Notes under the pieces: generated by a model
What the model saw: only the letters and a program-made list of their open reading frames with translations
Told to the model about the DNA's origin: nothing
Databases searched by the model: none
Shown here: positions 8,158 to 15,108 of the stretch, piece by piece
How the letters are laid out: each line of letters opens with the position of its first letter
Numbering within the stretch: position 1 is the first letter of the stretch
Program-made: the position numbers and the translations under genes
Assembly: GCF_004122105.1 (NCBI RefSeq)
Contig: NZ_SBKN01000002.1
Coordinates: forward strand, 248,001-312,000
DNA: 64,000 bases
Reading direction: 5' to 3'
DNA from: Flavobacterium stagni
GTDB lineage: Bacteria > Bacteroidota > Bacteroidia > Flavobacteriales > Flavobacteriaceae

Positions 8158-9900
8158 ATGGGGTTTGTGCTTCTAATTCTAGTAAGTGTAAACCTTCACG
8201 CTCAAAATACCACCTATTGCAATCCCATCAACGTCGATTACGGGTATTGTCCCATTCCGAATTTTGTCCAACAAGGCAAACACCGCGCTACTGCCGATCC
8301 CGTTGTAGTTACGTTTAAAGGCAAGTATTTCTTGTTTTCCACCAACCAATGGGGCTATTGGTGGAGCGACGACATGAGCGATTGGCATTTTATTTCCCGT
8401 AAATTCTTGAAACCCGATGCCAATGTGTATGACGAACTTTGTGCTCCGGCCGTGTTTGTCATGAAAGACGAAATGTATGTCATTGGGTCAACACACGGTC
8501 CCAATTTTGCCCTTTGGAAAAGTAAGAACCCCACCCAAGACGAATGGGAAATTGCGGTAGAAAACTTTAAAGTAGGCGCGTGGGATCCCGGTTTTCTCTA
8601 TGATGAAGAAAAAGACAAATTGTTTTTATACTGGGGTTCGAGCAACGAATTTCCCTTACTCGGCACCGAAATCAATTTAAAAACCATGCAGTCCGATGGA
8701 CATGTTAAGCCGTTACTGTCATTACATCCCGAAGACCACGGTTGGGAACGCTTTGGAGAATACAACGATAATACCTTTTTGCAACCCTTTATGGAAGGGG
8801 CGTGGGTGACCAAGTACAACGGAAAATATTATTTACAATACGGCGCTCCCGCAACCGAGTTTTCGGGCTACGCCGATGGAGTTTTTGTGAGTGACCAACC
8901 CTTGGACGGCTTTGCCTATCAAGCCCACAATCCATTTTCGTATAAACCGGGCGGATTTGCAAGAGGGGCCGGACATGGCGCTACTTTTAAAGACAATTAC
9001 AACCATTGGTGGCATACATCAACAATTGCCATCGGTGTAAAAAATAATTTTGAACGCCGCACCGGAATCTGGCCTGCGGGTTTTGACAAAGACGATGTGT
9101 TGTATTGCAACACCGCCTACGGCGACTATCCCACAAAGTTACCCAACAAAGCGGGGGAGCATTTAACCAACATGTTCGCGGGTTGGATGTTGTTGAATTA
9201 CAACAAACCCGTACAAGTTTCATCGACTTTAGGGAGTTACCAACCCAATTTTGCCGTGGATGAAGACATAAAAACCTATTGGTCCGCTGAAACTGGAAAT
9301 AAAGGCGAGTGGTTGCAAACCGATTTAGGCGCTGTTTCTACTGTGCACGCTATCCAAATCAATTACGCCGACCAAGATGTTGAATTGATGGGAAAAGTCA
9401 ACGGCATTTACCACCAATACAAACTCTGGGGTTCATTGGACGGCAAAAAATGGTTTATCATTACGGATAAAAGTAAAAATACAAAGGACGTTCCCCACGA
9501 TTATATCGAATTGAAAACTCCTGTAAAAGCGCGATTTGTGAAACTTGAAAATAGCCACATGCCTACGGGTAAATTTGCCTTGAGTGGCTTGCGGGTATTT
9601 GGAAAAGGAAACGGAGATGCCCCTACAACTGTAGAAAATTTCATGGTATTGCGTGCCGATCCCAAGAAATTTGGCGAGCGTCGCAGTTCGTGGATCCGAT
9701 GGAAGCAACACCAAAATGCCGACGGCTATGTAATTTACTTTGGGAAAGACCCCAATAAATTGTACGGCAGTATCATGGTCTATGGAAAAAGCGACTATTT
9801 TTTCACGGGCATGGACCGCACAGATGTGTACTACTTCCAAATCGAAGCCTTCAACGCCAACGGAATCAGTCCGCGCACACCCGTAATCAAAGTCGATTAA
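8158..9900 (+). CDS. GH43-like beta-propeller protein with discoidin (F5/8 C) and Fn3 domains
   Basis: The ATG at 8158 starts a plausible signal peptide (MGFVLLILVSVNLHAQ), giving 580 residues; an in-frame start at 8014 would add 48 residues read from the repeat element and hide the signal. Residues about 35-335 resemble a GH43/GH117-type five-bladed propeller: 'TADPVVVTFKGKYFLFST' with the Asp of the first blade, 'WDPGFLYDE', 'FMEGAW' with a candidate acid Glu, and 'GHGATFKDNYNHWWH'. A discoidin domain follows ('VDEDIKTYWSAE', 'GEWLQTDLG', 'KARFVKLE'), then a Fn3-like end. It probably hydrolyses or binds a side-chain sugar of the glycan handled by this locus. Family is fairly sure; activity is not. 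Confidence 0.82.
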   Translation: MGFVLLILVSVNLHAQNTTYCNPINVDYGYCPIPNFVQQGKHRATADPVVVTFKGKYFLFSTNQWGYWWSDDMSDWHFISRKFLKPDANVYDELCAPAVFVMKDEMYVIGSTHGPNFALWKSKNPTQDEWEIAVENFKVGAWDPGFLYDEEKDKLFLYWGSSNEFPLLGTEINLKTMQSDGHVKPLLSLHPEDHGWERFGEYNDNTFLQPFMEGAWVTKYNGKYYLQYGAPATEFSGYADGVFVSDQPLDGFAYQAHNPFSYKPGGFARGAGHGATFKDNYNHWWHTSTIAIGVKNNFERRTGIWPAGFDKDDVLYCNTAYGDYPTKLPNKAGEHLTNMFAGWMLLNYNKPVQVSSTLGSYQPNFAVDEDIKTYWSAETGNKGEWLQTDLGAVSTVHAIQINYADQDVELMGKVNGIYHQYKLWGSLDGKKWFIITDKSKNTKDVPHDYIELKTPVKARFVKLENSHMPTGKFALSGLRVFGKGNGDAPTTVENFMVLRADPKKFGERRSSWIRWKQHQNADGYVIYFGKDPNKLYGSIMVYGKSDYFFTGMDRTDVYYFQIEAFNANGISPRTPVIKVD

Positions 9901-9911
9901 TTGCATTATTG

Positions 9912-10003
9912 TTATCAACAACCGCAAACGTTGTAATTTTTTTGAAAAATTCTCAAAAATTGAGTTATGAAATCGATTTCGTTGATAACTATAACGTTGT
10001 AAT
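9912..10003 (+). promoter_or_regulatory. paired repeat upstream of the sugar transporter gene, candidate operators
   Basis: The 11-mer AACGTTGTAAT occurs twice (9927-9937 and 9993-10003), each centred on the self-complementary AACGTT. An inverted pair TTATCAAC (9912-9919) and GTTGATAA (9981-9988) accompanies them. The arrangement would suit a sugar-responsive repressor (LacI-type sites are CG-centred), but no regulator gene lies nearby. Confidence 0.4.
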
Positions 10004-10026
10004 GCGTCCAAAAATGAGAGAAACTG

Positions 10027-10034
10027 TATCTTTA
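10027..10034 (+). promoter_or_regulatory. -7-like promoter box TATCTTTA before the sugar transporter gene
   Basis: One base off TAnnTTTG, 29 bases upstream of the start at 10064 and immediately after the second repeat copy, so a protein bound there would overlap the polymerase. Confidence 0.5.
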
Positions 10035-10063
10035 GAATCGATTAACCTTAAACCAAACTAACT

Positions 10064-11506
10064 ATGAGTACAGCGCAAACAAAAACCAATTGGGGCCAAT
10101 TCATCCCATTGGCGAGTGTGTTCTTCTTTTGGGGATTTGTCGCGGCAAGTAACGACATATTAATTCCTGTTTTCAAAAAAGCCTTTACCTTGGAACAATG
10201 GCAAAGTCAGCTCGTTTCTGTAGCCTTTTACATTGCCTATACCGTTGGTTCCATTTTGTATATCCTATTATCAAAAGCCACGGGAGGCGATATTATCAAC
10301 CGCATTGGCTATAAAAATTCCCTAGCCTTAGGTTTAGGAATTTCAGCCCTAGGTACTTTGTTGTTTTATCCTGCAGCGAATAACGGCGGTTCCTTTCCGT
10401 TGATGTTATCTGCATTATTTATTGTAGCACTGGGTTTTTCATTGCAACAAACCGTAGCCAATCCGTTAGCTATCGCTTTGGGTCCGATAAACACCGGATC
10501 GCAACGATTAACCATGGCGGGAGGAATCAATAATTTAGGGACAACCATCGGACCCTTAATCGTGAGTTTTGCGATTTTTGGTGCTGCTTCTTCTGAAAGT
10601 ACTGAAATGAGTATTGAAAGTGTGAAAATCCCGTATTTGGTTTTGGGAGTGGCCTTTTTAGCCGTAGCTATTTTACTAAAAATGTCTTCTTTACCCGATA
10701 AGCCTGCAGCCGTTGTAGAAGATGAAGTCACTGCGGGAACAGTTGTGCGTCAATCGGCGTTGAACTACCCTCAATTGGTGTTGGGAATGATCGGAATTTT
10801 TGTTTATGTAGGTGTCGAAGTTTCTACAGCAAGTAATTTACCGGCATATATGGAAAAAGATTTGGGTTTTGCGACCAAAGATATCGCACCGTTCATTTCT
10901 TTATATTGGGCGAGTTTGATGATTGGTCGTTGGACTGGGGCGGTTGAAGCCTTTACGGAAGATATGAACTTGCGTCAAATTTTACGTTTTATCGCACCGT
11001 ATTTAGCTTTCGGAGTTTTCTTGGGTGTGAATAAATTTATGAATCACGATTTAACGCCGTTCTATGTTTATGCGGCTGTGATTTTTGTACTCATCTTAGC
11101 AGATATCGCGAGTAAAGGGAATCCGGCGCGAATGTTATTGATTTTCTCATTCTTGGGAATTGCAGCTCTCGGACTCGGGATGGCGACCAAAGGAATGGTT
11201 TCGGTCTATGCATTTACCTCAGTTGGTTTATTCTGTAGTACGTTGTGGCCTTGTATTTTTACTTTAGCCATTAGCGGTTTAGGAAAGCATACTTCACAAG
11301 GTAGTAGTTATTTAATCATGATGATTATGGGGGGCGGACTCGTAAGTTTGCTACAAGGTTACTTAGCCGATGTTACCAGTATTCATGCCAGTTACATAGT
11401 AGGCGTTGCTTGTTTTGCCTACTTGGCTTTCTATGCGTGGAAAGTGAGTGGTATTTTAAAATCGCAAGGTATTAGTTTTGACCAAAAAGTAAGTGGCGGT
11501 CATTAA
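10064..11506 (+). CDS. sugar MFS transporter, FucP/GluP (FHS) family
   Basis: A 480-residue polytopic membrane protein. The start 'FIPLASVFFFWGFVAASNDILIPVFKK' is the hallmark of the fucose/glucose/galactose-H+ symporter group, with Asn and Asp in the first helix. About 12 membrane segments are visible, with a central charged linker near residues 210-225 and the 'STASNLPAYME' segment typical of the second half. It would import monosaccharide, probably glucose or galactose, released by the enzymes upstream, across the inner membrane. It has its own promoter region and a strong terminator. The substrate is inferred from context. Confidence 0.92.
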   Translation: MSTAQTKTNWGQFIPLASVFFFWGFVAASNDILIPVFKKAFTLEQWQSQLVSVAFYIAYTVGSILYILLSKATGGDIINRIGYKNSLALGLGISALGTLLFYPAANNGGSFPLMLSALFIVALGFSLQQTVANPLAIALGPINTGSQRLTMAGGINNLGTTIGPLIVSFAIFGAASSESTEMSIESVKIPYLVLGVAFLAVAILLKMSSLPDKPAAVVEDEVTAGTVVRQSALNYPQLVLGMIGIFVYVGVEVSTASNLPAYMEKDLGFATKDIAPFISLYWASLMIGRWTGAVEAFTEDMNLRQILRFIAPYLAFGVFLGVNKFMNHDLTPFYVYAAVIFVLILADIASKGNPARMLLIFSFLGIAALGLGMATKGMVSVYAFTSVGLFCSTLWPCIFTLAISGLGKHTSQGSSYLIMMIMGGGLVSLLQGYLADVTSIHASYIVGVACFAYLAFYAWKVSGILKSQGISFDQKVSGGH

Positions 11507-11530
11507 TTAACATCTATCTCAATAAAAACA

Positions 11531-11565
11531 AAACTCCGAAGCACTTACACTTCGGAGTTTTTTTT
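11531..11565 (+). terminator. Rho-independent terminator after the sugar transporter gene
   Basis: Perfect 11-bp arms AAACTCCGAAG (11531-11541) and CTTCGGAGTTT (11550-11560), 8-base loop, then a T run. Confidence 0.93.
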
Positions 11566-11574
11566 GAAATTGGC

Positions 11575-11665
11575 ACCCGACACTTAGCCCTGATGGGAGC
11601 AAGCTACCCCGCCGGACGCAGGGAGGCGTGTAGCGCGGACAGCAGGAAGGCAGGTGATAAGGACA
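11575..11665 (-). repeat. GC-rich intergenic repeat element, copy 2 (inverse)
   Basis: Read on the minus strand it contains 'TTCCTGCTGTCCGCGC' and ends 'CTCCCATCAGGGCTAA', matching the start and end of the element at 8015-8157; the central part differs. It fills the gap between the converging transporter and creD genes. Confidence 0.55.
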
Positions 11666-11670
11666 CCCAA

Positions 11671-12960
11671 CTATCTGCTCCAATCAATCTTACGCGAGAA
11701 ATACATCACCGCGGCTAGGATGGCGAATAACCCGATGCTGCCCACCAGCAATGCGTAATCTTCAAGCTGAATGATTACAAAAAGGAACGCGTAAATTAGG
11801 GATAACGCACCACCGATGAGCATCGGGAATTTTCGGTTTTTGAGGATGGAAAGGGAATACGTGGTGATCATGGCGACGATGGCTGTTCCGGCAATCGCAT
11901 AGGCGACGGTGAAACTGCTGTGTTCGGTAATCGAAATTAGTAAGGTGTAAAAGAGCACCAACGCAATTCCGATCATGGTATACTGAAAAATATGGATGTT
12001 GATTTTGCTAATGCTTTGGATCAAAAAGAACACTAAAAAGGTGAGTCCGATGACCAAGAAACCATATTTTGACGCTCGTTCGTTTTGTTGGTATTCATCA
12101 ACAGGCGTGATTAAATCGACTTGGTAGGCATATTTACTGAGGTCGGGCAACGCCCCAAAATGCTGTTGGTTAAACGGACGGTTGAAATGCAAGATGTTCC
12201 ATTGAGCGGAAAAGCCATTTTTGTCGATTTGCTGCGTTCCAGGGAGAAAGTTTCCGGTAAAGCTGGGCGAATTCCAATCGCCAGTCATTGTGGCTTTTGT
12301 GGTTTTGCCTACAGGCACAAAACGAATGGCGTGGCTCCCGTTGTAACTCAAATGCATTTTGAAACGCTGACCTGACAAGGCCGTGATGGGGAAACGGGCA
12401 CTTTCTAAAGTGGCTATGGTATCGCTAGGTTTGTCACTAGTAACGGGTTCGAACGTCAAATTTTGCCCGTTCACGTGGATTTTAACTTCGCTATTGATGC
12501 TACTCAAGTTGGTGGTGCGTAAGACGACTTGGGTTTCGTTCCAACGAATATTTTCGGCCGGAATGGAGAGTCCGTTGAAATTTGGATTTGAAAATTGGCC
12601 GTCAAAAGTAATACCCGCGGTAAACACATTGGCTTTGTAGATACTGCGTTTGAGTTCGCGCGCCATTTTCACATCGGTTGTTGTATTCAATTGGTCTGGG
12701 AAAAAATAGGCCGTCTCAAGGCTTTTGGTGGCATTGTCGTAGTAGGGAACTTTCAGTACGGGGCCGTAACAAAAGACTTCGCCACCCCATTTGGCGGTGG
12801 TTTCATCGACGACTTCTTTTTGGCGCTGACTGCGTTCGGTGATTAAATTTTGGACAAAAACTAACGGGATGAGTAGAATGAGGGTGAGAAATCCCACCAT
12901 CATGATTTTGGCGGTGTTGGACTGCATGAATGTTTGCATTTCTTGATCTTGATGTTCCAT
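11671..12960 (-). CDS. creD: CreD-family inner-membrane protein
   Basis: A 429-residue protein with one N-terminal membrane helix ('IMMVGFLTLILLIPLVFV'), the family signature 'ITERSQRQKEVVDE' and 'GPVLKVPY', a long periplasmic domain (about residues 50-300) and four or more C-terminal helices. This is the CreD/Cet family, linked in other bacteria to envelope stress and colicin or beta-lactam response; its molecular activity is not known. It is the last gene of a leftward operon whose upstream members are two small membrane proteins, a Coq4-like protein and a winged-helix regulator. No CreBC two-component genes are present, so control probably comes from the operon's own regulator. Confidence 0.92.
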   Translation of the reverse strand: MEHQDQEMQTFMQSNTAKIMMVGFLTLILLIPLVFVQNLITERSQRQKEVVDETTAKWGGEVFCYGPVLKVPYYDNATKSLETAYFFPDQLNTTTDVKMARELKRSIYKANVFTAGITFDGQFSNPNFNGLSIPAENIRWNETQVVLRTTNLSSINSEVKIHVNGQNLTFEPVTSDKPSDTIATLESARFPITALSGQRFKMHLSYNGSHAIRFVPVGKTTKATMTGDWNSPSFTGNFLPGTQQIDKNGFSAQWNILHFNRPFNQQHFGALPDLSKYAYQVDLITPVDEYQQNERASKYGFLVIGLTFLVFFLIQSISKINIHIFQYTMIGIALVLFYTLLISITEHSSFTVAYAIAGTAIVAMITTYSLSILKNRKFPMLIGGALSLIYAFLFVIIQLEDYALLVGSIGLFAILAAVMYFSRKIDWSR

Positions 12961-12977
12961 AATTGTAAGTGTTATAA

Positions 12978-13277
12978 TTAATTAAAAAGAATCTTGAGGT
13001 ACACGATTGTGATGGGAATGTTGGCCAGCACAATCAATATTTTGACGAGGTAATAGTCGCGATGGTTGTGTTGGATGCACAAGTGATAAACGAGATTGGC
13101 GAGTACAATCAAGTTGACGAATGTGGCCGTTAGTACAAATAGAAATCCTCCAACGAGAAGATTTAAATTGGGTTTTATTATTTCTATAACTAGTAATACG
13201 GTCCCGATTCCAAACGAAGCGAGGGCGATACGCGTGGAGGTAATTCCGGTAGCGCTTTGGTATTGTTGACGGGTCAT
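12978..13277 (-). CDS. small integral membrane protein, paralogue of the next gene upstream
   Basis: The ATG at 13277 gives 99 residues and overlaps the stop of the upstream gene by four bases; a longer frame would lie inside that gene. Three hydrophobic segments (about residues 17-34, 40-62, 77-96) suggest an inner-membrane protein. It resembles its neighbour: 'TRIALASFGIGTVLL' here against 'QRIALVTFTVGTLLF' there, and 'LANIPITIVYLKIL' against 'WVNFPIALLYLFIY' at the ends, pointing to a tandem duplication. Seventeen bases separate it from creD. No function can be assigned. Confidence 0.8.
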   Translation of the reverse strand: MTRQQYQSATGITSTRIALASFGIGTVLLVIEIIKPNLNLLVGGFLFVLTATFVNLIVLANLVYHLCIQHNHRDYYLVKILIVLANIPITIVYLKILFN

Positions 13278-13570
13278 AAAAGTATTTTTTGATGATACAA
13301 ATAGATGAAGAGGTACAGCAAAGCGATGGGGAAATTCACCCAAAGAATGAGTCCCTCTCGTACAATGGTTTTGCGTTGCATTGGATGCTTTAAAAAGGAG
13401 AAAAACAAAAGAAGGAGGCAAATACCGTGAATCAATCCACAGATAAGCGTGTATAGAATACATATTGGAATAAAGATGTCTTCTCCTGTGATTAGGGCAC
13501 CATAGAAAAGGAGCGTACCAACCGTGAAGGTGACTAAAGCGATACGTTGGTAGGTGGATAATTTTTTCAT
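13274..13570 (-). CDS. small integral membrane protein, paralogue of the next gene downstream
   Basis: 98 residues with three hydrophobic segments (about residues 9-28, 34-58, 72-92). It overlaps both neighbours by four bases, so translation is probably coupled through this part of the operon. Shares the 'RIALVTFTVGT' start and the C-terminal 'NFPIALLY' pattern with the downstream 99-residue protein. A conserved basic loop 'KHPMQRKTIVREG' lies between the second and third segments. Function unknown; its fixed place beside creD suggests a role at the inner membrane. Confidence 0.8.
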   Translation of the reverse strand: MKKLSTYQRIALVTFTVGTLLFYGALITGEDIFIPICILYTLICGLIHGICLLLLFFSFLKHPMQRKTIVREGLILWVNFPIALLYLFIYLYHQKILL

Positions 13571-14025
13571 GGTTTGATATTTAACGTTTGTTGTAAATGC
13601 GCGATGGGTTGGGGAAGGAGTTGCAGAAAATCCAGATCATAAAACCGGTGCGCCCGTTTTCCTTTGCAATAGGTTTGGTAAAAGGTTTTCAATTTAAATG
13701 GATAAAAAACCAAACCTGTACCGATGACAAGAAAGAGAAACGGACTCCGTTTTCCATTTCCTAACAGGTAAAATTGCATGTTGATTTCATCCAAAACGGT
13801 GATTCCGGTGTGGGTCAAGACATGAAACACATCGTGTTCTTCCAAGGTGGCTTGGATGTCAAAATTATGTTGGCATAAAAAGCATCCCAGGTGAAATCCG
13901 AGGCTATCTTCGGGCAAACGCAAATAATCTTGTAGGGTCACGGGCCACGCTTCTTTTTTCTTAAATACCCATTGGTAAGGTATTTTCACCGTGCGGTACA
14001 TCCATTCTATAAATAAATCTTTCAT
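13567..14025 (-). CDS. Coq4-like protein with intact HDxxH-x11-E metal motif
   Basis: I place the start at 14025 (152 residues), because an alternative start at 14049 would overlap the operator palindrome at 14036-14052. The sequence carries H64-D65-x-x-H68-x11-E80, exactly the HDxxH-x11-E zinc motif of Coq4 proteins. Coq4 takes part in ubiquinone synthesis in mitochondria and some bacteria, but Flavobacteriaceae use menaquinone, so the role here must differ or be unknown. A hydrophobic segment ('FLFLVIGTGLVFYPF', about residues 96-110) may touch the membrane. It is the first gene after the second operator and overlaps the next gene by four bases. The motif match is seen directly; the family assignment is by motif only. 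Confidence 0.75.
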   Translation of the reverse strand: MKDLFIEWMYRTVKIPYQWVFKKKEAWPVTLQDYLRLPEDSLGFHLGCFLCQHNFDIQATLEEHDVFHVLTHTGITVLDEINMQFYLLGNGKRSPFLFLVIGTGLVFYPFKLKTFYQTYCKGKRAHRFYDLDFLQLLPQPIAHLQQTLNIKP

Positions 14026-14035
14026 AATATAAAGT

Positions 14036-14052
14036 ACTTTGAAATTCAAAGT
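14036..14052 (-). promoter_or_regulatory. palindromic operator ACTTTG-N5-CAAAGT, copy 2
   Basis: Perfect inverted repeat ACTTTG-AAATT-CAAAGT, 10 bases upstream of the Coq4-like start and just downstream of the regulator gene. The same arms with a different spacer occur at 15030-15046, in front of the first gene of this operon. Probably bound by the winged-helix regulator encoded between them. Confidence 0.7.
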
Positions 14053-14072
14053 AATTAGATAAAAAAATAGGT

Positions 14073-14369
14073 TTATGATTTTTGAATCAATTTTTCGAGC
14101 GCGTCAATATGGTTTTTGAAAGCGGTTTTTCCCGCAGTTGTCGCCAAATAGCGGGTGTTGGGTTTTTTTCCAATGAATTGTTTTTCCACTTGGATGTAAG
14201 CCTCCGATTCAAGCGCTTTGATGTGTGAGGCCAAATTCCCGTCCGTTACTCCCAACAATTCTTTCAGCGTATTAAAATCCACGCTGTCATTGACCATCAA
14301 CACCGACATGATTCCAAGTCGGATGCGATGATCAAAAGCTTTGTTGATATTTTCTAATAGTGATTTCAC
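14073..14369 (-). CDS. winged-helix transcriptional regulator (PF13601 type)
   Basis: 98 residues forming one winged helix-turn-helix domain: 'FDHRIRLGIMSVLMVND' (helix 1), 'DFNTLKELLGVTDGNLASHIKALES' (recognition helix) and 'YIQVEKQFIGKKPNTRYLATTAG' (wing), then a C-terminal helix that probably dimerises. Small PadR/MarR-like regulators of this group are usually repressors of adjacent membrane-protein genes. The gene lies between two identical-armed palindromes, one before the gene upstream and one after its own stop, so it probably controls both halves of the operon including itself. It has no visible ligand-binding domain. Confidence 0.88.
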   Translation of the reverse strand: MKSLLENINKAFDHRIRLGIMSVLMVNDSVDFNTLKELLGVTDGNLASHIKALESEAYIQVEKQFIGKKPNTRYLATTAGKTAFKNHIDALEKLIQKS

Positions 14370-14390
14370 AAGAGTGGGTTAAAAGTACAA

Positions 14391-15023
14391 TTAATTTCGG
14401 TCGTATTTGACATACATCATGGCGCCGTAAACGATATGGCAAACGCCAAAGCCCAAGGCCCAAAACAACAAATCCGAATCTTTAAAGAACGCAGCCATCA
14501 GTCCTAAAATAATTTGGGTAATCCCCAAATACCGCACATCGCGAAAGGTGTATTTGGAAGCATTCACACAACCCATACCGTAAAACAACAGCATCATGGG
14601 GGCAATCAATTCATAATATCCTTTGCTGAGTAAAATCAGTACCAAAATACCGCCCGTAGTCAGTGGAATACTGAAATTTACAATTAATCGGCGGGACGAA
14701 CTATTCCATAGTGTTTCACCTAGTTTTTTGGCTTTAGCCGCACTCAGAACAATTCCGGTTACGATAGAGGCAAATACAATAAGTGCTGCCAATCCCACCA
14801 ACTGTATCGTCAAGTCATCAATAGGGAAAGGGGTTTGCATACGGTAATTCGTATAATCTTGCACGTCGTATGTTGTTAGTAGGTAATCGGCATACCAAGC
14901 ACCTCCTAATGCATACAATCCAGCTAAGATTCCCGATAAGCCACTTAGCGATAACGTCTGTGACGATTTAGACATCATTTCTTTGATGTCTTTTAAGTCC
15001 TTTAAATAATCATTCGTTTCCAT
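14391..15023 (-). CDS. membrane protein, first gene of the CreD operon
   Basis: 210 residues with an N-terminal cytoplasmic helix ('YLKDLKDIKEMMSKSSQTL') and about six hydrophobic segments arranged in pairs. Such proteins often precede a PF13601-type regulator gene in Bacteroidota; the family has no known activity, and it may sense a membrane signal for the regulator 21 bases downstream. The start at 15023 lies 7 bases after the palindrome at 15030-15046. Product recognised only as a polytopic membrane protein. Confidence 0.8.
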   Translation of the reverse strand: METNDYLKDLKDIKEMMSKSSQTLSLSGLSGILAGLYALGGAWYADYLLTTYDVQDYTNYRMQTPFPIDDLTIQLVGLAALIVFASIVTGIVLSAAKAKKLGETLWNSSSRRLIVNFSIPLTTGGILVLILLSKGYYELIAPMMLLFYGMGCVNASKYTFRDVRYLGITQIILGLMAAFFKDSDLLFWALGFGVCHIVYGAMMYVKYDRN

Positions 15024-15029
15024 AAAAGT

Positions 15030-15046
15030 ACTTTGAGATACAAAGT
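15030..15046 (-). promoter_or_regulatory. palindromic operator ACTTTG-N5-CAAAGT, copy 1
   Basis: Perfect inverted repeat ACTTTG-AGATA-CAAAGT directly before the first gene of the operon. Flanks also match copy 2 (AAAGT before the left arm, AA after the right arm). A site this close to the start codon would block transcription when occupied. Confidence 0.7.
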
Positions 15047-15062
15047 AAAGTAATATTTAATT

Positions 15063-15092
15063 TTTGAGCAAACTTTTTTTCGATTATTTTTG
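15063..15092 (+). promoter_or_regulatory. promoter, TTTG-N18-TATTTTTG, before the M28 peptidase gene
   Basis: Both Bacteroidota elements are present: -33 TTTG at 15063-15066 and an exact -7 box TATTTTTG at 15085-15092, 16 bases before the start codon. Confidence 0.75.
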
Positions 15093-15108
15093 AGAAAAAT
15101 TCACTCCC

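Noticed and set aside
13278..13463. Longer N-terminus for the 99-residue membrane protein
   Set aside because: It would overlap the upstream paralogue over most of its length; the ATG at 13277 overlaps by only four bases.
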